Positions 34,111-43,468 of a DNA stretch of 64,000 nt are shown here, one piece after another (position 1 is the first letter of the stretch; each line of letters begins with the position of its first letter). The translations under genes were made by a program, and so were the position numbers. A model generated the notes under the pieces. The model did no database searches, was not told the DNA's origin, and was given only the letters and a program-made list of their open reading frames with translations. This stretch comes from Macrolepiota albuminosa (Eukaryota > Basidiomycota > Agaricomycetes > Agaricales > Agaricaceae). The stretch covers positions 930,001-994,000 of the forward strand of contig JAMWFC010000122.1 in assembly GCA_027475525.1 (NCBI GenBank). The letters are read 5' to 3'.

Positions 34111-34282
34111 CTTAGCGCCTTTCCTTGGTGACTCTCTCCTGTGCTCCTTAGCGCCTTTCCTTGGCGACTCTCTCCTGCGCTCCTTAGCGCCTTTTCTTAG
34201 CAACTCTCTCCTGCGCTCCTTAGCGCCTTTCCTTGGCAACTCTTTCCTGTGCCTCTTAGCACCTTTCATTGGTGATTTTTAG
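34111..34282. repeat. 36-bp minisatellite inside solo LTR A
   Basis: About five imperfect units with period 36 (starts at 34111, 34147, 34183, 34219, 34255), consensus beginning CTTAGCGCCTTTCCTTGGCG. Because 36 is divisible by three, both strands stay open, but no gene is implied. Confidence 0.85.
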
Positions 34283-34294
34283 CCTACTCTTGCT

Positions 34295-34448
34295 GCATTT
34301 TTGGGCCTTACATAAGCGCCAATCTCCCCTTTTCCTTACCACCAACCTCTTGCCTACTGTGTGTTTTCTGGGCATTTTTGGGCCTTACATAAGCGCCAAT
34401 CTCCCCTTTTCCTTACCACCAACCTCTTGCCTACTGTGTGTTTTCTGG
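34295..34448. repeat. Perfect 77-bp tandem duplication no. 5 (inside solo LTR A)
   Basis: Copies at 34295-34371 and 34372-34448, identical; the identity run at offset 77 is 78 bases. They begin GCATTTTTGGGCCTTACA. Confidence 0.95.
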
Positions 34449-34554
34449 GACCTGTTCGGGACTCTCTCCCATACTTAGCACACCCAAAGCTATATTGACT
34501 AAGTAGCTGTACTAGTGATAGTGCACCTTAGCACAATTTGGGCGTCATCACCGG

Positions 34555-35717
34555 TATACCCCCATTTCCTTTAATGATTTCAGTTTGTCCTCATAGGCCA
34601 CCCTCCACCTTTTTGCATCTGGGGATTCTTGTGCCTGGTTCCACGTTTTTGGCACATTGGGGTCTATGTCGGTGGCATCTATACCTAACCCATCATCAAT
34701 CTCATCTAATGTTGTCAGGACTTGATCAAGATTAAGGTTTTTGTCCATTGTGGCAGGAGGATCCAGATTGTCTCTTTAGTAGAGTTCTTGAATCAAGTGT
34801 TGATGTTCTGTTCTTGCTTCATGTATTCGGTCTGCTGATTCTTTTGACTCCCTTACAGCTTGTTGCACTGCTGTTTCAGGTGCTTTGTCAGGGTTACTCC
34901 TTATAGAGGGTATTGGAATGCGTGTTGACCTCCAAAGTTGACCTGGAGCTGGTTCAGCAGCGTTGTTTTCATAGTCTCACTGTTCCAGAGGTGGTGGGTC
35001 TGCAGGTACATTTGGTTCTGGTATCGGCTCTATCTCTCTGGTTATAATGTGATCAGGTGGGTTGTCATCTTCTGGGACTATAAAGGGCTGGTCTGCTGCC
35101 CTTTTTGACAAGAGCTCTATAGAGGGTGTATCTTCAGGGGATGAATTTTCAGGCTCTGCTGGTGGCACTGTTGTGGTCAAGTCAACTGCGCTATGATTGT
35201 CCTGATGCTCAATGAACTGAATGTGATATGTGCTGTATACCCATTTCGATGTTCTATTGTAACACCGGTATGCCTTGGCTTTAGGGTCATAGCCTATTAA
35301 TACACACTCTATTGATCTCTTATAGATTTTGAGATTGTGCTTGCCCAGGATAAGGACAAAGACCTGGCAACTAATTTCACAAATATAGGAGTAATTTGGC
35401 TTCCTGCCATACCAGAATTTGTCAGGAGTGACATTGTTCACCGCTGATGTTTTTGTTTTTCCATGTAGGTGAGCCGCCGTCATATAGAATTCATTCCAAA
35501 GGAACGCTGGACACTTTGCATACAGCCTCATAGCAATACTCTTTCCCATCAAAGTCCTGTGCATTCTCTTGACACGTCCAAGATGGGCTGATATGTAGAC
35601 AGCACCGTGCTGTGTTGTAATTCCTTGGGATCGATACCATGTCTCATTTTCTTTAGCTATGATTTTGGAGTCGTTGCCTGAGCAAAGTATCCCTAGTTTC
35701 AGATCAGTCTCTACCTG
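34555..35717 (-). pseudogene. copia-2 integrase C-terminal half and linker
   Basis: Open blocks on the minus strand. 35564-34977 contains KRMHRTLMGKSIAMRLYAKCP, FWYGRKPNYSYICEISCQVF, IECVLIGYDPKAKAYRCY and YHIQFIEH, followed by an acidic Pro-rich linker. 34748-34555 contains WNQAQESPDAKRWRVAYEDK and SLKEMGVYR at the solo LTR boundary. Stops at 34977-34979 (TGA) and 34776-34778 (TAA). Confidence 0.8.
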
Positions 35718-37733
35718 TCATGCTAGTAACCACACCTTTAATTTCCCAAATGCATCACTCTTCAGTTTCAACAGGATGGACCATGGTTTATTTGTGTAAT
35801 CATCAACTATATTCATGATATAGTTATTCCCGGTCTGTGATGTAATGTCCTGTTTCCCTGTCAGATCCACCCAGACAATCCCTAGCTTCCTTGTTGCTCT
35901 GTGTCCAACTCCCTCCTCCCTGACCTTTGGGACAGGTGTCCTTGCCTGTTTGCCGCAAATGCATTTGTCACATTTTGGCGGCTTGGAAGGGAAGGTGAAT
36001 GGCATACCTTTGATCATGCCTGATTTTGCCATGTCTAAAATCGTCTGGTAATTGGCATGACCCAATCGGCGGTGCCACGTAACAACATTGGGTGAGGGAT
36101 GAACGGTGAGGGCAGATTCGCTATGAAGATTCAGTGCATACAGGTTCTTTGTGGGTAGGAGTATCTCATTTGCAATCAATTCGTTTGTAGTCCCTCTAAA
36201 TAATCTGGCTCCCCTGTCACTGAATGTCATGAAAATGCTGACTGTCTTTGCAAGTGAGCTTATCAAGAGTAGCCTTGCGGTAGCCCTTGAGACAAAGAGC
36301 ACGTTGTCGAGTATGAGGTATGAACCATTTTCTATATGTAGGCGCATTTGGCCAATTGCCGTTGCTGCAATGGTTGATCCACTCACTCCTCGAATAGGTT
36401 TATGAGCTATAGGTTTTAACAAGACAAAGTCATGAGAATTCAGGGAGATGTAGACGGTGGCACCTGAATCAAGATAGAAAGGATACGTATTGACTTTAGT
36501 GATTGCGCTGGAAAGCATGGTCTCGGTAGCTGTATAATCCTTCCAATCAACACCAACCTTCAGCTCCTCCTCCAGCGTAATCCATGCATCGACCTCGAGG
36601 CTCTCAATATCTGCCAGGGTTCCTGGGGTTTTATCGGATGCAAGGCCTGCAAACTCAGTCTTTGCAGGTGCTGTGGTTACGTTCCCAGCCTGACTAGCAA
36701 TGTATGCTGCTAAGACATCAGAGTTGCCCTCAACCGTGAAAGCTGAACCTCCAGCTGGTGTTATCGTGAGCTTTGACATGTCCTTCTTCTTGTTGTGGCT
36801 CTCCCGTTGTGCTTTGTAATGTGCCTGCCTTGCCGCCTTTGCGTCCTCCAGGGTTCTGCCTGCCATCCCGCCACCCTCCAAGATACACCAAGGCTTGGTG
36901 TGGCCCATGTATGAAGAGCGCTCATGCGACTTGCAGCTGTCACAAACCAAGTCATCTCGTCGGTTTGTGGCACGTGTTGCCAGAGCGGTGGGTTGTGTGT
37001 CAGACATCCTCTTATCTGCCGCATACAGTGTCTGCTCATTCTCAAGGAAGTGATGAATATCATTGGGTCCATATGGTGTTGCAGTTGTTGCCGCTGCGAG
37101 GTCCCTAGAGATGATGAAGTGTGCATTCGCATACAAAGGATTATCGGACAGGGAGGACAGGGCAGTGATAGACTGTAGGAGATCTTTTGTTACATCCCCA
37201 ACATCAAATGCACGATTAATTTTCTCAAATATCCTGTCTATGGTCTTAGTGATCGGTTCTGCAGGAGAACATTTTGTAGTCAAAGCCTCCTGCAGCAATC
37301 ACACTTGCTGGACAGGTCCAGCACCACCGTGCCATGTTTGCAGGTATTCCCACAGGGATTTTGCATCAATCGTGTCATCGGCCAGATTGCACTCCGACTC
37401 GGAGAGCCCCAACATCAAGAAGGAACTCGCAAGACGATTATTCAAATGCCAGTTGCAGTACACATGCAGCTCATACAACTCATGCGGAATATCAGGAGGA
37501 TCGAAGACATACTCATATAGCCCACTCATAGTGAGTTCAAGCTTCATATATTTTGACCACAGAGTCCATTTACCATCGTCTTTTGCGAGCAGATCCCCAG
37601 AATAATGCAGTGAGACCTTAATCTGCATGACTACAGGCATCGAGCTATCAATCCAACGCATCTCGATAGCTTCAGCATCAGTAACCATGGGGGGCGATGG
37701 GTTGGTATTGGTCAGGGGTTGGGTTGGAGCCAT
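35718..37733 (-). pseudogene. copia-2 gag, protease and integrase N-terminal half
   Basis: Starts at ATG 37733 (MAPTQPLTNTNPSPPMV). Gag text EYVFDPPDIPHELYELHVY and NWHLNNRLASSFLMLGLSES leads to a TGA at 37299-37301, which is the only break before a 526-codon open stretch. That stretch holds gag C-terminus, a CDSCKSHERSSYMGHTKPWC region (zinc-knuckle-like, C-x2-C...H-x4-C), protease PFYLDSGATVYIS, gag-pre-integrase TWHRRLGHANYQTI, the integrase zinc pair KCDKCICGKQ and the core start GNNYIMNIVDDYTNKPW. It ends at a TGA 35718-35720. Confidence 0.85.
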
Positions 37734-37926
37734 AAGTAAGTCAAATCAAGGGAAAATAACGGCCAGTACAGGGCAATCTGTGTCCGTCAAGCAAACAGCA
37801 CACGCCGTTGCACGGTAATCAAATAAGAAAATATCAGGCTCAAGCCAGCCAGGGTCGGGCACTATCGTGTCCAGAAAAAAAAACGGTCATTAACTTCAGC
37901 AAGTGAAGCAGCACACTCCCATAACC

Positions 37927-38256
37927 TGTTAGAAGTTAACGCCTAGATCACACGAGTAAGTAATGCAACCTCAGTCTCGTATACTTGACTGAGCTAAGCC
38001 TACCTAGATCACGCAAGTAATGCAACTAGGTACAGCTATTAGCATGATGTCTGTCATCCTGAGTATGTGATTGCTTACCCTCAGTCTTGTATACTTGACT
38101 GAGGGTATGCACAACATCTGGTAGCAGGTTTATATATCTATAATACGGTATGTCAGGGTGGAGAGTTAATATAGGAAGAGAAATATAGTGAAATTAAAGT
38201 TGTCCCTTGTCAGGTATCAATACCTCAACGCTTACGGTGCTCAGCAGCACTCAACA
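37927..38256 (-). repeat. copia-2 5' LTR
   Basis: 330 bp; on the minus strand it starts TGTTGAGTGCTGCTGAGC and ends GTTAACTTCTAACA. The gag start lies 193 bases inside. Confidence 0.9.
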
Positions 38257-38405
38257 TATATACTTGCTGAGTTGGACATCTCTTCTTTGCAGACCTCAAC
38301 CTACTGGATTCTCCTTTCTTAGTGTTTCTTTATAGAGAGGCCCTCTATGAGGATGTTTGAGGTATGGTGAGTGAAGCCCAGATGGAAGATAAATGTGAGG
38401 GTGAG

Positions 38406-38983
38406 TGTCAGGGGATTTCTCATTTCTTCCTTCTTTCACTCCTTATTCCTTCACTCTCCTTTCATGTCAGGGGACTCCTCATTTCTTCCTTCTTTTACTC
38501 CTTATTCCTTCACTCTCCTTTCATTCATTTTCTTTTTTCTTCTATCATTCTCTCATTTTGCTGTTTCTATTCTCTCAACACTATCTGTTAGTACTATTCT
38601 CAACCTTTGAGGTGCTCTGGTTCTTTAGCTATCATTCAGACAAGTGTGGGCCCTTCAGCACTGCTTCCAGACTGCTTATATAAGCCAGAGTTTGCCTTTC
38701 TGACTTCTAAAGTCTGGAGTTTTCCTGCCTTGTTTGCACAGTTGTTTGGTTAGTCAATTTTCAAGTTTTTAAGGTTTTGTTGTACTGTACAGCTGTTTCC
38801 CACACTTCAGAGGCCCCAGAAGTGTCCAACCTGGCATAGGAAATCCCTAGACTTGTTCTCTTTGGATCTCCCTCTGCCAGGTGAGTAGTTATTATGATAT
38901 TGTCATTACATATTCTAATACACTTTGGATCTCCCTCTGCCAGCTGTGTGACTGAGCCACAGCCTCTAGAGGTCACCCTTATA
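38406..38983 (+). mobile_element. Solo LTR C with internal duplication
   Basis: Starts TGTCAGGGGATTTCTC, ends CACCCTTATA; 5-bp target duplication GTGAG (38401-38405, 38984-38988). The first 59 bases are repeated imperfectly at once (second start 38,465), making it 578 bp against about 517 for other copies. This is the only plus-strand LTR C insertion. Confidence 0.85.
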
Positions 38984-38988
38984 GTGAG

Positions 38989-39867
38989 TTTGTGTGTGCT
39001 CCTGATCCAGAGTCTCCTGACAAGACTATTGAGACAGGTGATAGGATTTATGCAACTACTTTACAGCCTCCCCCAACAGTGACAGAGATTAGAGCTAGCC
39101 AAACTACTTCTCAGTGGCTAGCTCAGGCATTTGCTGCTAACTCTGCCTCTAAGTCATTTTGGGATGCAGTTTCTCATCACCTGCAAGACTTTAAAGATGT
39201 TTTCTCTAAGGCTTCATTTGATTTTCTGCCAGAGCACAAGCAGTAGAACTATGCTATTGAGCTTACACTCAATGCTAAGCCCTCTAGCTGCAAGGTTTAT
39301 CTCCTCTCTCTCAGAGAGCAGAATGAGCTCAATGCCTTTTTGCAGGAGAATTTAGACTCTGGTTACATCTGCCTCTCAAAGTCCTCAATGGCCTCTCCAG
39401 TCTTCTTTATTAAGAAGAAGGATTGATCTCTACATCTGGTTCAGGACTATCAAGTCTTGAATGCAATGACTGTGAAGAATTGCTACCCCTTACTACTCAT
39501 TTCTGAGCTTGTAAACAACCTCTGGGATGCATGCTACTTCACTAAGTTGGACACCTGTTGGGGCTACAACAATGTGCACATCAAAAAAGGTCATGAGTGG
39601 AAGGCAGCATTCCAAACAAATTGTGGACTCTTTAAACCTCTGATGATGTTCTTTGGCCTCACTAATAGCCTAGACACCTTCTAGACCATGATGAACAACA
39701 TCTTCTGAGACCTCATAGCAAAAGGTGTTGCATGTGTATATCTTGATGATATCCTCATCTATACCAAGACTCTAGAGGAGCATCAACAGATTATATGCAT
39801 TGTACTGAAATGTCTTCACCAACACCAGCTCTATCTCAAGCCAGAGAAGTGTAAATTTGAGCAGACT
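38989..39867 (+). pseudogene. gypsy-C copy 2 linker and reverse transcriptase
   Basis: Plus-strand text TVTEIRASQTTSQWLAQAF, FWDAVSHHLQDFKDVFSKASFD, CKVYLLSLREQNELNAFLQE, MASPVFFIKKK, LNAMTVKNCYPLLLISELVN, CYFTKLDTCWGYNNVHIKKG, and the catalytic VACVYLDDILIYTK near 39,735. Five or so stops. Ends at KPEKCKFEQT where LTR sequence takes over. Confidence 0.8.
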
Positions 39868-39941
39868 ATATACTCTAATATACTTTGGATTTTCCTCTGC
39901 CAGCTGTAATTAAGCCATAGCCTCTGGAGGTTACCCTTACA
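39868..39941 (+). mobile_element. Partial LTR C (3' end only)
   Basis: Matches the last ~75 bases of LTR C (CTTTGGATTTTCCTCTGCCAG, then AGCCTCTGGAGGTTACCC, ending TTACA). Confidence 0.7.
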
Positions 39942-40760
39942 CCAGCAAGACTAGCTGAGCAGTCAGACATCACTAGAGAGCTTATGGTCAGTTTGGTGTG
40001 TAGGCCAGAAAAACACTGCTTTTCTTCAGCCTGGGAATATTCTATCTACAGGCTGCCTTTATATACTACATTGGTTGCTGCACTATTACTAATACTGTTT
40101 ACCAATCAGGCCCCAGTATATAATAGAGTATGACTAACAATAATCAATTGCTGAGCAAGGTCCATGCAGATGACTCATTAAGGCTAACTACTAAAAGATA
40201 AAAGGGAATAGGACAGGCCAAGCATTCATTCAGACATGCTAAGAGTGGGCACATCATCAGACTAAGCTCAAAATAGAGTTGGATACAGTCTGGAAACCAG
40301 TCCCCTGACAGAAAGCTACTGATATTGTGCTTGGCCTTTGGCTTTCCCTTTGGCTTTCAACCACAACATGACTCAGGCATTGATACTGGTAATGATAAAA
40401 AAGGGTCTGAGTTAATCAATGAGCATCTAGTGGCTAGATCACTCCTTTCATTTTAGCTCAACCTCTTGTTTATGGTCAACTCAATGAAAGGAGTTGATTG
40501 TGCATTTTTTGAGATTGTTTTCAGGTACAGCCCAAATTTTGAGGGTCACATCACCCCCCACCCCATTTCAGACAAATCAGCTTGTGGAATACAGTTCCCC
40601 AAGGTCTTATTACAATGTTAATACACTCAGAATGCATCTAATATAACATGCAGAACATAAAAATTTGTTCCCTTATATTAGTTGACTTTGCTTGTTTGCT
40701 ACTGTACTACAGAAGATAGTCCATGGCAGAAGACCCTGGCATGTTTAATGAGAAAAACAC
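39942..40760. other. Repeat-nest edge, no gene
   Basis: No coding frame supported. A minus-strand LTR-like start (TGTCAGGGGACTGG at about 40,310) may mark another LTR whose other end I cannot fix. A small inverted repeat, ACTCCTTTCATT...AATGAAAGGAGT, lies near 40,440-40,495. Confidence 0.35.
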
Positions 40761-41083
40761 AGGCCCCGGGAACATCTCGGCCTCAAATCCGCAATAACAG
40801 ACAACATATGCAAAACATATGTCTTAAAAAAAGGAAATTCTCATTTTCTTTTCTTTTCTTTTTCTGCTATCGCACGTGTAACAAGTCGATACGTAAATTT
40901 ACTTTGAGAAGCTGTCATACACCTCAATTAAGGGACTCCGATTGCCTTGAATGCTCAGAATTTTGCTGTCAAAATCTCAAAAATTTCCTCCGGCTAAGCC
41001 TCAAATCCGCAAAGTTGGGACTTAGATTTGGTCAAAATTTCCCTTCAAATCCGATATTTTGCTGACAAGGTTTCTCGGGGCCT
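40761..41083. mobile_element. Short hAT-like MITE
   Basis: 323 bp with terminal inverted repeats AGGCCCCGGGAA / AGGCCCCGAGAA (11 of 12 match) and a perfect 8-bp target duplication AAAAACAC at 40753-40760 and 41084-41091. Eight-base duplications are typical of the hAT superfamily. No coding capacity. It keeps its CpGs, unlike the retroelement nest next to it. Confidence 0.8.
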
Positions 41084-41765
41084 AAAAACACTTGGTAGAA
41101 AATGACGTCAAGCGTTATTTGTCTGATAGCTCTAATCATAATAGATACAAATCTACAAACCCCCTTCTCAGGGTTCCTAGTTAAACCCTGGGTTTCTCGG
41201 AGAAAAGGGTTTCCAGATAGTTTTATTCCAGAAGAAATGCTTAAATGAAGAATTGAATGAATACCAATTGCAAGGACAACACTCTTAATCATCGCTTCCG
41301 GGTATTGGAGCTACGCGTGGATACCCATAAGATGACGCAAGTCCGCAAAAATACAGATAAAAGCTTTCGCAATGAGATGACTGGATATAAGGCAGCAATT
41401 TGATACTAATACATACATACATTTGCGAATTTGACTCCAACCATACGTCCCCTTCTCGGAAAAGGTAAAGCAAAAGTGAATAAAGACAAAGAGACGAGTC
41501 CTGCGAAATAAAATGGAATAGAAAGAAAACCGTGAATGCACAGAGGACCTTTGAAGATAGGCTTGAGTGAATGATGCTGACTGAAGGTATTGCTGAGCGG
41601 TAAAAGTCTTCTGTATCGTGGGTAGTACCCAAGAAGAAAAAAGTATTGGAAAAGAAGGGAGAGAAAATAAAATAGAGATGCGAGCAATGCTGTTGCAGGA
41701 TTCAAATCCCTTGATCATATAGGACTTCTGTCCCGAGTTTGCGCGTGTGTTGCGTATGATTGGTA
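41084..41765. other. Intergenic, downstream of the C2H2 gene
   Basis: About 680 bases, probably including the 3' untranslated region of the C2H2 gene. Open minus-strand frames here overlap each other and lack coding character. Nothing else seen. Confidence 0.4.
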
Positions 41766-43468
41766 TCAATCCATGTCCATCTCCATCTCCATACCGTCCC
41801 ATTCGGGCTCTTTGCCCACAGCCTTGATATTGGTCTCGTCGACTTCAACTTCCTCTTCTTCCCAAATCGAGACCTTACGTCCATTGGCCCCGTAGCGCCC
41901 AGCGTACCTGGATGGGGAATGTTCTTCAATGTCGACGTCGATATCGACGTCAGCGAGACTTTCGTCATCACTACGGCTTCCAGAAGCTGAACCGGAACGA
42001 GAACGAGACTGCGAAGAAGCAGATATGGACGAACGGGCAGCAGATGGGGTGAATGAGACTGAGCCGGCAAAAGACGAGGGAGTAATACTACTTTCATATT
42101 GATAGGACGACCATGGCTCTGCAGTAGAACTGCGATAGCCTCTGAAGGAAGCAGAAGCGTTATGAGCATGGGGAACGGGGACCGGTTTGGATGCGGTAGG
42201 ATCCGTTCCTGAACCGGTCGGAACACCCACAAGACCGGGTCGAAATTGTGTCACGTTAGATCCTCCTGAGGTTGCGGGAATGGAGTAGTCGTGAAGACGA
42301 GGACCATTAGAGGGAGAACGGTGCAAATTTCCGTTTGAAGGTACAGAAGAAGAGACAGGATGACTTGCGTTCCCTGTGCTGTTGGCAGCAGCGGTATCGG
42401 CTTTCGGCAGGGAACCACCAGATAAAAATGAAGGCCAGAGGGAACGATCCTCGGGGAGTGAAGAGGTATGAGGGGAAAGATGTGATAAAATAGCAGCGGC
42501 CTGATCAAAAGTGATCAACATAGTGAAAGGAGATCATCCAACGACTGCCCACCTCAAGTAACTGTACTTGCTGATGCTTGCTGAGGACAAACTTAGATGC
42601 TTCACGCCAATGCGGGGTATGCTCCCAACGATGCTTGATCAAACATGAGGGATGACGGTAGATCTAAAAATAGATAAAATTTAGTAGATAACGAGAAAAG
42701 CAACTGTAGACTCTAACCTTTGAACAACTCTCACATTTGTGATCCACACCACGTTTCCTGCCACTCTTCCCGTTGATTGGAATTGGCGTAGACTCGGATC
42801 CCTTGTAGTCCTCCGCAGCGGAACTGACCGATGGCGGAACGTTGCCCCCGTCAGTTAAAGGGGCCAAGGCGGGCCCCACATTGGACCCGGGTGCCCCATT
42901 CAATGAGTGTGATGCTACAGTAAAGGATGTCGTAGTGAGCTGCGAAGTGGGAGGCGAGGAAGACGAGAGTGAGAGTGACGACAAGGACAGGCCAGCAGCA
43001 GACTGCAATAAAGCCGGGCTGGAAAAAATATGATTAGAATGGAATCAGATCAATTGAATATTTAAAAGAGTAAGGAAGTTTCAAATTTCATTGAGTATTT
43101 CCATCAACAGAAAAAAGTTGAGCAATGAGGTGACACCTACGAGGGTCGGTTCGCCGCATCCCGAGCGTCGCTTAGCCTCCTCCTAGTCTTTCCTGTGGAC
43201 GTTAGACGTCGGTGCTGCCTTGACGATGTGCCAAGACTGGAGACGACTGCAGATCCTTGATTGATAGTGTAGTTGCTGGCACCGGAGCCCACAGGGGTCG
43301 AATGCGACTGGTCTCCGATGGGTATTGGGGCGGCCCTGGCTGCCGCAAACGATAAAGAAAGTAAGCTAGACGCAGCGTCTGCTTGCTAGATGGATCACCC
43401 TCTCTTAGTGAAGGGCTGAAGCAGCCGGTGAAATTTTGACGTACACTGAGAGCAGCTTGGGAGGTCAT
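41766..43468 (-). CDS. C2H2 zinc-finger transcription regulator
   Basis: Five exons on the minus strand: 43468-43447, 43339-43141, 43018-42718, 42663-42553, 42500-41766; 1368 nt, 455 residues, frame closed. One finger is split by an intron: CESCSK ends exon 3 and IYRHPSCLIKHRWEH opens exon 4, giving C-x2-C-x12-H-x3-H-like spacing. HTPHWREASKFVLSKHQQVQLLE follows, a strongly conserved tail in mushroom homologues of this type as far as I recall. The rest is Ser/Pro-rich with an arginine-serine segment (SQSRSRSGSASGSRSDDES) and an acidic C-terminus (EEEEVEVDETN, EWDGMEMEMDMD). The first exon is only 22 nt and uses a less typical GTGTAC donor, so the start is the weakest part. Target genes unknown. 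Confidence 0.85.

Larger units (their letters stand above)
33401..34550 (+). mobile_element. Solo LTR A inside copia-2
   Basis: Starts TGATGAGCTCCC and ends TTGGGCGTCATCA. Flanks CTGG (33397-33400) and CCGG (34551-34554) fit a 4-bp target duplication with one transition. The copia-2 protein text runs on across it (SLKEMGVYR before, EEVPAGHK after). It contains a 36-bp minisatellite and a 77-bp duplication. Confidence 0.8.
31545..38256 (-). mobile_element. Ty1/copia retrotransposon copia-2, nearly complete
   Basis: Both LTRs are present (37927-38256 as 5' LTR, 31545-31878 as 3' LTR on the minus strand), flanked by a perfect 5-bp target duplication TATAT (31540-31544 and 38257-38261). Internal order is gag, protease, integrase, reverse transcriptase, RNase H. 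A purine-rich tract (AAAGAGGAG on the minus strand) precedes the 3' LTR. A solo LTR A (33401-34550) interrupts the start of reverse transcriptase. Seven in-frame stops remain, each one transition from a sense codon. Confidence 0.9.
38257..39941 (+). mobile_element. gypsy-C copy 2 (3' piece), truncated
   Basis: Continues the gypsy-C fragment at 31,381-31,539 after the copia-2 insertion. It is interrupted by a solo LTR C (38,406-38,983), then carries linker and reverse transcriptase to about 39,867, where it breaks into a partial LTR C end. Integrase is missing. Confidence 0.75.

Noticed and set aside
34078..34282. Open frames on both strands with repeating AKERRRE / LAPFLGDSL text
   Set aside because: This is a 36-bp minisatellite inside a solo LTR; the period is a multiple of three, so open frames arise on both strands without a gene.
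41285..41802. Overlapping minus-strand open frames downstream of the C2H2 gene
   Set aside because: They overlap in several frames with Phe/Leu/Ser-rich composition typical of AT-rich 3' flanks; the C2H2 gene already ends at 41,766.
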